Assembly (NCBI GenBank): GCA_019119685.1
Contig: DWWN01000041.1
Location: forward strand, 1 to 60,730
Direction of reading: 5' to 3'
From: Candidatus Faecalibacterium faecigallinarum
Lineage (GTDB): Bacteria > Bacillota > Clostridia > Oscillospirales > Ruminococcaceae
DNA: 60,730 nucleotides
Shown here: positions 24,090 to 32,845 of the stretch, one piece after another
How positions within the stretch are numbered: position 1 is the stretch's first letter
How the letters are laid out: each line of letters starts with the position of its first letter
Position numbers and translations under genes: made by a program
The notes under the pieces: model-generated
Databases searched by the model: none
Told to the model about the DNA's origin: nothing
Seen by the model: only the letters and a program-made list of their open reading frames with translations

Positions 24090-24884
24090 ATGCCCCCTGC
24101 AACCAAACCGACCCCCGCCCAGCGGATTGCCGAGCTGGAACAGCAGCTCGCCCTTTCCGATCAGGGCGTGTCCAAACTGGCCCAGCGCTGCCTTGCGCTG
24201 GAACAGCAGCTCGCTGCTCTGGAAAAGCACGAGACCTACGACAACATGACCCTGTTCCGCCTGACCCTTTACCTGGACTGTGGCCTGGGCTTTTCCGAGC
24301 AGGACACCCTGGCCGCGCCGGTGTCGGCCTATTCGGCCAACACCCACAGCGTCTCGGCCGTCTTTGAGCTGCCCCGGGAGGTCAAGGCCATCCGCATCGA
24401 CCCCGGCGAGCTGCCCTGCTATGTGGCCGGGCTGGCCCTGTCGGACGAGCGGCTGGAAGCCGTCCCCAACGCCGCTTTAGCCCTGGATGGGGACAAGACC
24501 CTGTTTTTGAACTTTGACCCCCAGTTCTATGTGGACTGCCCCGACCGCCTGCCGGCCGGGACCAAGCTGGCGGTCTCCTACACCTACTACCCTTTGCAGA
24601 CAGGGACCGACGACACCGTTTTTTACGCCATGCGCCGGGGCATTGAGCTGGCCCAGGAGCGGGCCGCCTCCTCAGCGGCCGCCGCCGACGAGCAGCGGGC
24701 CCTGGCCCAGAACTACGGCGAACAGCTGGCCGGGCAGGAACGGCGGGCCCTCCACCTGGAAGAACAGCTGGAAGCCGCCATCACCGAAAAGGAACACTTC
24801 CGCATCAGCTACGAGGCGGTGCTGTCCAGCGCCTGCTGGAAGCTGACCGCCCCCATCCGCGCGCTGTTCGGGCGGAACAAGTAA
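24090..24884 (+). CDS. Coiled-coil protein paired with a glycosyltransferase
   Basis: A 264-residue protein of unknown function. Residues about 8-50 and 190-240 are coiled coils rich in Glu, Gln and Ala. Between them is a beta-rich domain (about 55-180). The end, YEAVLSSACWKLTAPIRALF, closely resembles the C-terminal tail of many cell-wall-polysaccharide glycosyltransferases and their helper proteins. The GT4 gene follows after 13 nt, so the two probably act together on a surface glycan. The weak ribosome site (GGTGAAG) fits the start at 24090. Confidence 0.7.
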   Translation: MPPATKPTPAQRIAELEQQLALSDQGVSKLAQRCLALEQQLAALEKHETYDNMTLFRLTLYLDCGLGFSEQDTLAAPVSAYSANTHSVSAVFELPREVKAIRIDPGELPCYVAGLALSDERLEAVPNAALALDGDKTLFLNFDPQFYVDCPDRLPAGTKLAVSYTYYPLQTGTDDTVFYAMRRGIELAQERAASSAAAADEQRALAQNYGEQLAGQERRALHLEEQLEAAITEKEHFRISYEAVLSSACWKLTAPIRALFGRNK

Positions 24885-24897
24885 GCCGAGGTAAGCC

Positions 24898-26514
24898 ATG
24901 TATTCCACGTACAGTCAATTCCAGCAGTTCCAGCTGTCCACCCAGCCCTACCAGGACACCCAGCGCACCTGGCTGGCCGTCTATGCGCCGGGACGCTGCG
25001 TCAGCCTGACGGCCAGCCTGGAGCTGCAGCTCCACCGCAAATTCCAGCTGACCCGGGCCCTCGGCGATCTGCCCGCCGGGGTGGACGGGGTGGTGGTGGC
25101 CGCAGAGGACGCCGAATGCCTCAGCACCGCCCTCTCTTACTTTGCGGCCGCGCTGCAGAGCGGGGCCGACTGCGCTTTCTGCGACGCTGTGTTCGGCTTT
25201 GAGGGGGACACGGTGGTCTACCGGGCTGCCGGCCGTCCCGAGGGCTGCAAGTGCGCCGTCCTCTCCCGGCCGCTGCTGGCCCGCTGCCGCGCCCAGGCCA
25301 AAGACCCCGACGATCCCGCCGCCCTGTTGGAGCTGGCTTTCCGGCTGGCCCGGCAGCCGGTCCATATCCCCCAGGCGCTGCTGCGCTACCGCCGCCAGCC
25401 CGGCGCGGAGGACCTGTTCTCCCAAAACGGCAAGCGCGTCCTCCTGCTCAGCCATGTGCTGGACATGACCGGCGCGCCCATCGTGCTGGTCAGCGCGGTG
25501 CCGGTGCTGCGCCAAATGGGCTACGAAGTGGCCGTGATGGGCCCGGGGGACGGCGGTTCCCTGCCCCTCTTTGTGGAGGCCGGCGCCACCGCCATCACCC
25601 ACCCCGACTGCGTCAGTTCCTCCCTTCTGTGGGGGCTGGCCACCGCCGCCGACCTGGTGGTCGCCAACACCATCGTGGAGGTAAAAGCCATCCGCGCCCT
25701 GAACGGCGGGCCGGTGCCGGTGCTGTGGTGGCTCCACGACGCCTTTGTGGGGTACGGGTATCTGTCCCACCTGATCCCCAAAGAGCTGGAGCGCAACATC
25801 CGCGTCTGCGCGGTGGGCAGCCACGCCACCGCCGCCATGCACGCCCACCGCCCCGGCTTTGCCATCGGGCAGCTGATCTACGGCCTGCCCGACTACGCGC
25901 AGGACCGTTTTGCCCCCTACGACATCAGCTACGCCGGCGGGCGGCCCCTCTTTGTCAGCGTGGGGGCTTTTGAGTCCCGCAAGGGCCAGGACATCCTGGT
26001 GGACGCCATCCGGCTTTTGCCCGACGAGATGCGCAGCCAGGCCGCCTTCCTCTTTGTGGGCAAGGGGGCGGACAAGCGCCTGCTGGCCCAGGTGCAGGAG
26101 CTGGCCGCCGAATACCCCCAAAACGTCTTTTACGTCAGCCGGCTGAGCCGGGACGAGATCAAGTCCCTGATGCAGCAGTGCGCCTGCACGGTGTGCAGCT
26201 CCCGGGACGACCCCATGCCCACCTTTGTCACCGAGGGGCTGATCTTCGGCAAGCCGGGCATCGTCTCGGAGCACACCGGCACCGCCGGCCTCATCACCGA
26301 AGGGGTGGACGGCTTTGTCTACCACGGGGACAGCCCCGCCGCCCTGGCCGAGACCATGACCAAGCTGATTGCCCATCCGGGGCTCGCGGCCCGGATGGCT
26401 CCGGCCTGCCGCGCCCTCTACGAGCGGTACTACTCCAAACAGGCTTTCGCCGACACCCTGCAGGCCCAGGTGGAAGCCCTTTTGCAGCAGAACCAGCCGG
26501 ACGCAGCGGAGTAA
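24898..26514 (+). CDS. Glycosyltransferase family 4 protein with N-terminal extension
   Basis: A 538-residue protein. Residues 1-165 are an unusual extension that resembles a degenerate nucleotide-sugar or GT2-like region (AVYAPGRCVSL, DAVFGFEGD). From about residue 178 it is a GT-B fold GT4 enzyme: VGAFESRKGQDILVDAI starts the C-terminal nucleotide-binding half, and MPTFVTEGLIFGKPGIVSEHTG holds the E-x7-E-type motif that grips the donor. It should add a hexose to a surface polysaccharide in the cytoplasm. It is preceded by the coiled-coil partner and ended by a clear terminator. Confidence 0.82.
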   Translation: MYSTYSQFQQFQLSTQPYQDTQRTWLAVYAPGRCVSLTASLELQLHRKFQLTRALGDLPAGVDGVVVAAEDAECLSTALSYFAAALQSGADCAFCDAVFGFEGDTVVYRAAGRPEGCKCAVLSRPLLARCRAQAKDPDDPAALLELAFRLARQPVHIPQALLRYRRQPGAEDLFSQNGKRVLLLSHVLDMTGAPIVLVSAVPVLRQMGYEVAVMGPGDGGSLPLFVEAGATAITHPDCVSSSLLWGLATAADLVVANTIVEVKAIRALNGGPVPVLWWLHDAFVGYGYLSHLIPKELERNIRVCAVGSHATAAMHAHRPGFAIGQLIYGLPDYAQDRFAPYDISYAGGRPLFVSVGAFESRKGQDILVDAIRLLPDEMRSQAAFLFVGKGADKRLLAQVQELAAEYPQNVFYVSRLSRDEIKSLMQQCACTVCSSRDDPMPTFVTEGLIFGKPGIVSEHTGTAGLITEGVDGFVYHGDSPAALAETMTKLIAHPGLAARMAPACRALYERYYSKQAFADTLQAQVEALLQQNQPDAAE

Positions 26515-26562
26515 TGCACAGGACTCAAACGCACATTCTAAAACGCATCGCGCAACAAAAAG

Positions 26563-26602
26563 GCGGGCGCCCGGGTGGTCAAGCCGGGCTGCCCGCTTTT
26601 TG
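26563..26602 (+). terminator. Terminator of the glycosyltransferase pair
   Basis: GCGGGC and CCCGG pair with CCGGG and GCCCGC around a 9-nt loop and are followed by five T. Confidence 0.85.
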
Positions 26603-26752
26603 TTCTGCCGTCCGGGCGCGCGGCGGCGCAAACCAAAACCGCCCGCGGCCCTCTCAGAAGGTGAGATAAAAGAGAGAATGGAATGGAGGAGTTCTCGTAT
26701 CGCAAAAGCCCCCTGCCCCTTGCTGCAGGAAAGGCTTTTGTTGTGGTACGCC

Positions 26753-26772
26753 AGGTTAGATTATACTAACCT
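26753..26772. promoter_or_regulatory. Inverted repeat upstream of the pflB promoter
   Basis: AGGTTAG and CTAACCT with a 6-nt AT spacer. The same core, GTTAG-N6-CTAAC, occurs at 27070-27087. It resembles DtxR-family iron-box halves (TTAGGTTAG/CTAACCTAA) and has the 6-nt centre of CRP/FNR sites; the binder is unknown. Confidence 0.45.
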
Positions 26773-26933
26773 CGGCGCACCCATATCATACCATAGCCGT
26801 GGGTCTGTGTCAAGCCTTCTTTTGGAAAAATTTTGCGCCTCGCCTTTCCGCACAATCGGCGCGGCGCAGCTTGGGCGCATTTGTGCATTGTAACAACCTT
26901 TTTTGTTTGTGACCGGATTACAGGTTTTGCCTC

Positions 26934-26961
26934 TTGATTTTTCCTATTTTCATGGTATGAT
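26934..26961 (+). promoter_or_regulatory. Probable pflB promoter
   Basis: TTGATT (26934-26939) and TATGAT (26956-26961) with a 16-nt spacer, giving a leader of about 160 nt. Confidence 0.6.
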
Positions 26962-27069
26962 ATATAAGGCCGGGACGGGTGGAGCACAAACCACCTGCTC
27001 CCGCCAGACAGCGCACGCGCTGTCCGAAGGGGCTGTCCGGTGGTCAGTGCCCTTTCTCTTACGCAAGAC

Positions 27070-27087
27070 AGTTAGGTTTTACTAACT
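27070..27087. promoter_or_regulatory. Inverted repeat in the pflB leader
   Basis: AGTTAG-GTTTTA-CTAACT lies 43 nt before the pflB start codon, downstream of the promoter. It shares the core of the repeat at 26753-26772 and is placed where a bound protein would block transcription. Confidence 0.45.
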
Positions 27088-27129
27088 TTATCCACGCCCG
27101 ATCTGATCTCGATACTAAGGAGGTAACCA

Positions 27130-29382
27130 ATGAAGGAGTATACCCAGTGGGAAGGCTTTGAGGGCCGCATCTGGAAGGAAGAAGTGAATGTCCGCGACTT
27201 CATCCAGAAAAACTACACCCCCTATGAAGGGGACGAGAGCTTTCTGGCAGGCCCCACCGAAGCGACCGACAAGCTCTGGGGCGCTTTGCAGAAGCTGCAG
27301 AGGGAAGAGCGCGCCAAAGGCGGCGTGCTGGACATGGAGACCGACGTGGTCAGCGGCCTGACCTCTTACGGTCCCGGCTACATCGACGAAAATCTCAAGG
27401 ATCTTGAACAGATCGTCGGCCTGCAGACCGACAAGCCCCTCAAGCGGGCCTTTATGCCCTACGGCGGCATCAAGATGGCTGAGCAGGCCTGCACCACCTA
27501 CGGCTACCAGCCCAGCGCCGAGCTGCACAAGATCTTTACCGAATATACCCGCACCCACAACCAGGCCGTCTTTGACGCCTACACCCCCGAGATGAAGCGG
27601 GCCCGCCACAGCCACATCATCACCGGCCTGCCCGACACCTACGGCCGCGGCCGCATCGTGGGCGACTACCGCCGCGTGGCCCTGTACGGCATCGACTACC
27701 TGATCGAGGCCAAGCAGAACGACCTGGCCAACTGCGGCGACGGCACCATGACCGACGACGTCATCCGCCTGCGGGAGGAGATCGCCCGCCAGATCAACGC
27801 CCTCAAGGGCATGAAGAAGATGGCCGAGATCTACGGCTACGACATCTCCCAGCCGGCCAAAAACGCCAAGGAGGCCGTCCAGTGGCTGTACTTCGGCTAT
27901 CTGGCCGCCATCAAGACCCAGAACGGCGCCGCCATGAGCGTGGGCCGCATCTCCACCTTCCTGGATATCTACATCCAGCGCGACCTGGACAACGGCGCCC
28001 TAACTGAGACCCAGGCCCAGGAGCTGATCGACCACCTGGTCATGAAGTTCCGCATGGTCAAGTTTGCCCGCATCCCCAGCTACAACCAGCTGTTCTCGGG
28101 CGACCCCGTCTGGGCCACCCTGGAAGTGGCCGGCATCGGCATGGACGGCCGCAGCATGGTCACCAAGACCTGCTACCGCTTCCTCCACACCCTGGAGAAC
28201 ATGGGCCCCGCCCCCGAACCCAACCTGACCGTCCTGTACTCCCCCGCCCTGCCCGAGGCCTTCAAGAAGTACGCCGCCAAAGTCTCGATCGACACCAGCT
28301 CGGTGCAGTACGAGAACGACGACGTCATGAAGCCGGTCTGGGGCGACGACTACTCCATCTGCTGCTGCGTGTCCGCCACCCAGACCGGCAAGGAGATGCA
28401 GTTCTTCGGCGCCCGCGCCAACCTGGCCAAGTGCCTGCTGTACGCCATCAACGGCGGCGTGGACGAGAAGAACCACGAGCAGGTTGGCCCGAACTACGCC
28501 CCCATTACCAGCGAGTACCTGACCTACGACGAAGTGCTGCCCAAGTACGTCCAGATGCTGGACTGGCTGGCCGGCCTCTACGTCAACGTGCTGAACCTGA
28601 TCCAGTATATGCACGACAAGTACTACTATGAGGAAGCCGAAATGGCCCTCATCGACACCGACGTGCGCCGCACCTTCGCCACCGGCATCGCCGGCTTCTC
28701 CCACGTGATCGACTCCCTCAGCGCCATCAAGTACGCCAAGGTCAAGGCCATCCGGGACGAGAGCGGCCTGGCTGTGGACTTTGCCATCGAGGGCGACTTC
28801 CCCAAGTACGGCAACGACGACGACCGCGCCGACGACATCGGCGTATGGCTGCTGCGCACCTTCCTCGAAATGATCAAGAAGCGCCACACCTACCGCAACT
28901 CGGAGGCCACCACCTCCATCCTGACCATCACCTCCAACGTGGTGTATGGCAAGTACACCGGCGCGCTGCCCGACGGGCGCAAGGCTTACACCCCCTTCGC
29001 CCCCGGCGCCAACCCCAGCTACGGCGCAGAGCAGAACGGCCTGCTGGCCTCTCTGAACTCGGTGGCCAAGCTGCCCTACCACTGGGCGCTGGACGGCATC
29101 TCCAACACCCAGACCATCAACCCCGACGCGCTGGGCCACAGCGAGGGCGAGCGGGTCGAGAACCTGGTCCAGGTCATGGACGGCTACTTCGGCCAGGGCG
29201 CGCACCATCTGAACGTGAATGTCTTTGGCAAGGAAAAGCTGATCGACGCCATGGAGCACCCCGAGAAGGAAGAGTACGCCAACTTCACCATCCGTGTGTC
29301 CGGCTACGCGGTCAAGTTCATCGACCTGACCCGCGAGCAGCAGCTGGACGTCATCAGCCGCACCTGCCATGGCCGCCTGTGA
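27130..29382 (+). CDS. pflB: Formate acetyltransferase (pyruvate formate-lyase)
   Basis: A 750-residue glycyl radical enzyme of normal length that converts pyruvate and CoA to acetyl-CoA and formate. The active-site cysteine pair is in [10 protein letters not shown], and the radical glycine is Gly725 in RVSGYAV near the C-terminus. Codon use is strongly biased to C-ending codons, as expected of a highly expressed enzyme. The start at 27130 follows AAGGAGG. The activase gene overlaps its end by 14 nt, so both are made together. This is a central step of mixed-acid fermentation and fits a strict anaerobe. It is oxygen-sensitive by chemistry. Confidence 0.97.
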   Translation: MKEYTQWEGFEGRIWKEEVNVRDFIQKNYTPYEGDESFLAGPTEATDKLWGALQKLQREERAKGGVLDMETDVVSGLTSYGPGYIDENLKDLEQIVGLQTDKPLKRAFMPYGGIKMAEQACTTYGYQPSAELHKIFTEYTRTHNQAVFDAYTPEMKRARHSHIITGLPDTYGRGRIVGDYRRVALYGIDYLIEAKQNDLANCGDGTMTDDVIRLREEIARQINALKGMKKMAEIYGYDISQPAKNAKEAVQWLYFGYLAAIKTQNGAAMSVGRISTFLDIYIQRDLDNGALTETQAQELIDHLVMKFRMVKFARIPSYNQLFSGDPVWATLEVAGIGMDGRSMVTKTCYRFLHTLENMGPAPEPNLTVLYSPALPEAFKKYAAKVSIDTSSVQYENDDVMKPVWGDDYSICCCVSATQTGKEMQFFGARANLAKCLLYAINGGVDEKNHEQVGPNYAPITSEYLTYDEVLPKYVQMLDWLAGLYVNVLNLIQYMHDKYYYEEAEMALIDTDVRRTFATGIAGFSHVIDSLSAIKYAKVKAIRDESGLAVDFAIEGDFPKYGNDDDRADDIGVWLLRTFLEMIKKRHTYRNSEATTSILTITSNVVYGKYTGALPDGRKAYTPFAPGANPSYGAEQNGLLASLNSVAKLPYHWALDGISNTQTINPDALGHSEGERVENLVQVMDGYFGQGAHHLNVNVFGKEKLIDAMEHPEKEEYANFTIRVSGYAVKFIDLTREQQLDVISRTCHGRL

Positions 29383-30130
29383 TCCCCGCCCGGAAGGGCT
29401 GGTCCACTCGCTGGAGAGCTTCGGCTCGGTCGATGGGCCCGGGGTCCGGTTCGTCGTGTTCCTGCAGGGGTGCAACCTGCGCTGCCGCTACTGCCACAAC
29501 CCCGAGACCTGGGCCTGCGGCTGCGGCCAGCGCTGGACGGCGGACAAGCTGTTCGCCCACGTCTGGCGCTACCACAACTACTGGGGCAAAAAGGGCGGCA
29601 TCACGGTCAGCGGCGGCGAGCCGCTGCTCCAGCTGCCCTTCCTGACCGAGTTTTTCCGGCTGGCCCATCAGAAAAAGGTGCACACGGCCCTTGACACGGC
29701 CGGCGAGCCCTTCCGCCCGGACGACCCGGATTACCTGGCCGCCTTCGACCAGCTGATGCAGTACACCAGCCTGGTGATCCTGGACCTGAAAGAGATCAAC
29801 CCCGAAAAGCACCGCCGGCTCACCGGCAAATCGAACGAGAACATCCTCGCCATGGCCCGGCACGTGGCGGAATTGGGTGTGCCCCTCTGGATCCGGCACG
29901 TCCTGGTGCCCGGCCTGACCGACGACGAGGACGGCCTGCGCCGGACCGGCGCGTTCATCGCCAGCCTGCCCACCGTCCAGCGCGTGGAGGTGCTGCCCTA
30001 CCACACCCTGGGCCTGTTCAAATGGCAGAAACTGGGCATCCCCTACACCCTGGCGGACGCCGTCCCCCCCACCGACGAACAAGTCCGCCGCGCCGAGGAA
30101 CTGCTGATGGTCGGCCGCTATCCCGGATAA
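29369..30130 (+). CDS. pflA: Pyruvate formate-lyase activating enzyme
   Basis: A 253-residue radical SAM protein. The iron-sulfur cluster cysteines are C35, C39 and C42 (CNLRCRYC), and [13 protein letters not shown] is the SAM-binding GGE motif. It abstracts a hydrogen from the PflB glycine. The start at 29369 lies inside the last codons of pflB. A stable terminator follows. Length and motifs are typical. Confidence 0.96.
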   Translation: MAACDPRPEGLVHSLESFGSVDGPGVRFVVFLQGCNLRCRYCHNPETWACGCGQRWTADKLFAHVWRYHNYWGKKGGITVSGGEPLLQLPFLTEFFRLAHQKKVHTALDTAGEPFRPDDPDYLAAFDQLMQYTSLVILDLKEINPEKHRRLTGKSNENILAMARHVAELGVPLWIRHVLVPGLTDDEDGLRRTGAFIASLPTVQRVEVLPYHTLGLFKWQKLGIPYTLADAVPPTDEQVRRAEELLMVGRYPG

Positions 30131-30140
30131 TTTTCAACGC

Positions 30141-30181
30141 AAAAGCCCAGAATCTGTGCAAAACAGGCTCTGGGCTTTTTT
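30141..30181 (+). terminator. Terminator of pflB-pflA
   Basis: AAAAGCCCAGA and TCTGGGCTTTT pair, with an inner CTGT/ACAG stem, followed by T-rich sequence, 11 nt after the pflA stop. Confidence 0.88.
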
Positions 30182-30331
30182 GACGTCTGCGGCTTGTTTT
30201 TTCTGGCCGCCTATGGTATTTTATAGGTGGGTGTTGTCGATAAACGGCAAGCGGTGTGTCTTCCCCTGGCTCATACTGGGGCGGAAGGCACTTCTTTGGG
30301 CCCTCCGTTCTACGGAAGGGGGGGCTGGCTT

Positions 30332-30433
30332 ATGGTAACATACTCTGACTCCATTCAGTTGGGTCTGCTGATCGTCGCCATCATTGGCCTCGTCCTCAAG
30401 ATCATTGAGATGGACCGGAACCACAGGCAATAA
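30332..30433 (+). CDS. Type I toxin 2, small hydrophobic holin-like peptide
   Basis: A 33-residue peptide beginning MVTYSDSIQ, with one hydrophobic helix (about residues 8-24) and the tail DRNHRQ. It aligns without gaps to toxin 1 at 16064. The G-rich ribosome site is partly paired with an upstream CCCTCCG stretch. A convergent antisense RNA with a near-consensus promoter ends at a shared hairpin. The family call (holin-like type I toxin) rests on size, hydrophobic profile and this arrangement. Confidence 0.8.
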   Translation: MVTYSDSIQLGLLIVAIIGLVLKIIEMDRNHRQ

Positions 30434-30558
30434 AAAGAAGTAACCGCCTTAGCTTCCCAGGCACGCGGTTACTTCTTCATCCAAGCCAGGGGAGACTACC
30501 GTTTGTCCGGCAGCACCCTTTCTATTGATAGTATAACGCATATTCGCCAATTTGTCAA
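30434..30558 (-). ncRNA. Antisense antitoxin RNA 2 with promoter
   Basis: Minus-strand TTGACA (30558-30553) and TATACT (30535-30530) with a 17-nt spacer start an RNA near 30523. It runs to the hairpin AAGAAGTAACCGC/GCGGTTACTTCTT, then five T, overlapping the toxin 3' end. Its layout and length (about 90 nt) match antisense RNA 1. Its 5' part shares AAACGG and CCCCTGGCT with the toxin 2 mRNA leader. Confidence 0.75.
30438..30479. terminator. Bidirectional terminator of toxin 2 and its antisense RNA
   Basis: AAGAAGTAACCGC and GCGGTTACTTCTT form a 13-bp stem around a 16-nt loop. The stem arms are nearly the same as in locus 1, but the loop differs. Confidence 0.8.
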
Positions 30559-30598
30559 CCGCAATCCGCCCGGTTTTATCTACCAAGGAGGCCACGCC

Positions 30599-30958
30599 AT
30601 GCCCAGCTCCAACGAGAAAGTGTACGCTATGCCTTTTGCCAAAGTCTACCCGCTGTTGGTGAACAAAGCTGTCAAAAAGGGCCGCACCGCCGCCGAGGTG
30701 GACCAGGTCACCAGCTGGCTGACCGGCTACAGCCCCGAACAGATCGCCGCCGCCACGGTCTCGGGCCTCACCTATGGGGACTTTTTTCGCCAGGCCCCGG
30801 CCCTGAACCCTGCCCGCGAGCTGGTCACGGGCGTGGTCTGCGGGGTGCGGGTGGAAAACATCGAGGAACCTCTGATGCGGGACATCCGCCGCCTGGACAA
30901 ACTGGTGGACGAGCTGGCCAAAGGCAAACCCATGGAAAAGATCCTCCGCAAGATGTAA
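30599..30958 (+). CDS. DUF2200 domain protein
   Basis: A 119-residue protein that I recognise as a DUF2200 member: [21 protein letters not shown] opens the domain, WLTGYSP follows, and [21 protein letters not shown]-type sequence closes it, ending in a Lys-rich tail. The function of this widespread small family is not known. The start at 30599 follows CAAGGAGG. It is 15 nt upstream of the DUF5655-like gene, with which it probably forms an operon. The promoter region overlaps the antisense promoter of toxin locus 2 on the other strand. Confidence 0.85.
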   Translation: MPSSNEKVYAMPFAKVYPLLVNKAVKKGRTAAEVDQVTSWLTGYSPEQIAAATVSGLTYGDFFRQAPALNPARELVTGVVCGVRVENIEEPLMRDIRRLDKLVDELAKGKPMEKILRKM

Positions 30959-30973
30959 AGGGGGCGCAAGACG

Positions 30974-31357
30974 ATGGACTTCGATACCCTGCACTTTTTC
31001 GAGCTGCAAAAGCACCCCGACGCCGTGCCCCTCTACGAGGCGCTGGAAACGCGCATCCTCGCCGAGATCCCGGACGTGCGCATCAAGGTGCAGAAAAGCC
31101 AGATCACCTTTTACAACAAGCACCTGTTCGCCTGCGTATCCTATGTGCGGGTGCGGAAAAAGGCCCAGCTGCCGCCCTGCTACATAGTGGTGACGGTGGG
31201 CCTGGCCCGCAGGGTGGAAAGCCCCCGCATCGCCGTGGCGACCGAACCCTACCCCGGCCGCTGGACCCACCACATCGTGGTGTCAAGCCTTGAGGAGATC
31301 GACGATGAACTGATGGGCTGGATCAAAGAAGCCGCAGCTTTTGCGGCCGCCAAATAA
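30974..31357 (+). CDS. DUF5655-like small protein
   Basis: A 127-residue protein. FELQKHPDAVPLYEALETRI and VQKSQITFYNKHLFACVSYVRV resemble the DUF5655/DUF1801-like proteins that have a compact alpha-beta fold. It ends in an alanine-rich helix. It follows the DUF2200 gene closely, and both are ended by the same terminator. Function unknown. Confidence 0.78.
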   Translation: MDFDTLHFFELQKHPDAVPLYEALETRILAEIPDVRIKVQKSQITFYNKHLFACVSYVRVRKKAQLPPCYIVVTVGLARRVESPRIAVATEPYPGRWTHHIVVSSLEEIDDELMGWIKEAAAFAAAK

Positions 31358-31369
31358 CGCCAAACAAAA

Positions 31370-31400
31370 AAGACGTGCTTGCGCAGCACGCCTTTTTGTT
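31370..31400. terminator. Bidirectional terminator between DUF5655-like and rodA genes
   Basis: CGTGCT and AGCACG pair around TGCGC, with A6 before and T5 after, serving both convergent genes. Confidence 0.8.
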
Positions 31401-31408
31401 TTTGCTTT

Positions 31409-32629
31409 TTAGCCGAACAGCTTTTTCTTGTTGTGCATATGCACCGACAGGACCAGACCGACGCAGATATACAGCATCAGGACCGAACTGCCGCCCGCCG
31501 AATAAAACGGCAGCGTCACGCCGATGACCGGCAGGAGCCGCAGGTTCATCCCCACGTTGACGGCGATCTGGGCCAGCAGCGCGCCGCCCACGCCCGCGCA
31601 GATGAAGCTGCCCAGCAGGTCCTCGCTGCGGGCACCCACCGCAAAGGTGCGGACGACCAGGGCGAGCAAAACCCCCAGCACCACCATGCAGCCCACAAAG
31701 CCCAGGGCGTTGCCCACCCAGCTGAAAATAAAGTCGTTGTGGGCGTTGGGGACGCTGTAGTATTCCCCGCTGAACATCCCGTTGCCGAAGATGCCGCCCG
31801 CGCCCAGAGCCACCTCGCCCCGGTCCTGCTGGTAGACGATGTTTTTCCACACGTCCTCGCTGGGGGCCCAGCCGGTGGCGTTCTCGGGGTCGATGACCGC
31901 GAGGATGCGGTACCACTGGTAGCTCTTGCCGATGCTGTCGCTCAGGAACATGAAGGCCGCCGACACCGCCGCGACGCCAGCCGACAAAGCCCCCACGATA
32001 TACTTCCAGCTCAGTCCGGCGGTGAACATCATGCAGCACCCGATGATACCATAAATGATGGCTGTGCCGTCGTCGCCCTGGATGTGGATGAGCAGGATGG
32101 GCGCAAAGAGATGCGCCAGCAGTTTGAGCAGCTCTTTGGGCTCGTTGATGCGGCTGCGGACGTTGTTCAGGTGCATGGCAAAGGTCAGGATAAAGCTGAT
32201 CTTGGCCAGCTCGGTGGGCTGGAAGGTGAACCCTCCCAGCCGGTACCAGGAATAGTTGTCGGTGTCGCCGGCGTTGTAGCCGATGGTCAGCGGCCCCAGC
32301 GACAGGTTATGGATGAACAGCGTGGGCAGCACCAGCCCCCAGGTGAACGCCACATGGAAGGGCCACACCTTGACCAGGCTGCGGTAATCCACCGTGGACA
32401 GAGCCAGGGCGATGAGCACCCCCATTCCCGAGGCCGCCGCCTGGACCAGCGCCCGGCGGTAGTCCCCGATGCCGGTGATCCGGCCAGTGATCTCGTCCAC
32501 CGCAAAGCCGCCGCCCTGTTCTGCCGCCCAGGAGGCCAGCATCAGCACGGCCATGGCGCTGCTGAACAGGCACAGCAGCAGATAGACCTTGTCGGTCCGT
32601 TTCGCATATACCCGAACCGTTTCGAGCAC
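31409..32629 (-). CDS. rodA: RodA/FtsW-type SEDS peptidoglycan polymerase
   Basis: A 406-residue protein with about ten helices of the SEDS family, which polymerise glycan chains of peptidoglycan with a partner transpeptidase. FQPTELAKI (about residue 136), the loop DRGEVALGAGGIFGNG, and LPVIGVTLPFYSAGGSS near the C-terminus are family signatures. The start is GTG at 32629 with AAGGTGG ahead. RodA rather than FtsW is preferred from the QQD-loop form and the isolated position away from a division cluster, but this is not firm. A promoter with TATAAT lies about 60 nt upstream. Confidence 0.87.
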   Translation of the reverse strand: MLETVRVYAKRTDKVYLLLCLFSSAMAVLMLASWAAEQGGGFAVDEITGRITGIGDYRRALVQAAASGMGVLIALALSTVDYRSLVKVWPFHVAFTWGLVLPTLFIHNLSLGPLTIGYNAGDTDNYSWYRLGGFTFQPTELAKISFILTFAMHLNNVRSRINEPKELLKLLAHLFAPILLIHIQGDDGTAIIYGIIGCCMMFTAGLSWKYIVGALSAGVAAVSAAFMFLSDSIGKSYQWYRILAVIDPENATGWAPSEDVWKNIVYQQDRGEVALGAGGIFGNGMFSGEYYSVPNAHNDFIFSWVGNALGFVGCMVVLGVLLALVVRTFAVGARSEDLLGSFICAGVGGALLAQIAVNVGMNLRLLPVIGVTLPFYSAGGSSVLMLYICVGLVLSVHMHNKKKLFG

Positions 32630-32768
32630 AAAAGCACCACCTTTCTCCCAAAATCCCTCTTTACGTGATTTTAGTCATTATACCTCACTTTATCCCCCGG
32701 CGCAAGCGGATGGATATGGCCAATCTGTGACAGGTTTGCAAAAAGAAGGTAAAACGAAACGCCGATTC

Positions 32769-32797
32769 TTGACAAAGCCGCCGCCGGCCTCTACAAT
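32769..32797 (+). promoter_or_regulatory. Promoter of the secreted caspase-fold gene
   Basis: TTGACA (32769-32774) and TACAAT (32792-32797) with a 17-nt spacer, giving a leader of about 40 nt. Confidence 0.8.
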
Positions 32798-32845
32798 GGG
32801 GACAGGCGAGCCGGATATGCGGCCGCCCGTGAGGAGGATAGAACC

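Larger units (their letters stand above)
26515..27129 (+). other. Intergenic and leader region of pflB
   Basis: No gene is seen in these 615 nt. They contain the terminator of the glycosyltransferase gene (26563-26602), an inverted repeat AGGTTAG-N6-CTAACCT (26753-26772), a promoter (26934-26961), a GC-rich leader with several short stems, and a second inverted repeat AGTTAG-N6-CTAACT (27070-27087) just before the pflB ribosome site. Confidence 0.65.

Noticed and set aside
26881-26930. A Rex site before pflB
   Set aside because: TTGTAACAA and nearby TTTGTTTGTGA do not form the two-armed 18-bp Rex pattern.
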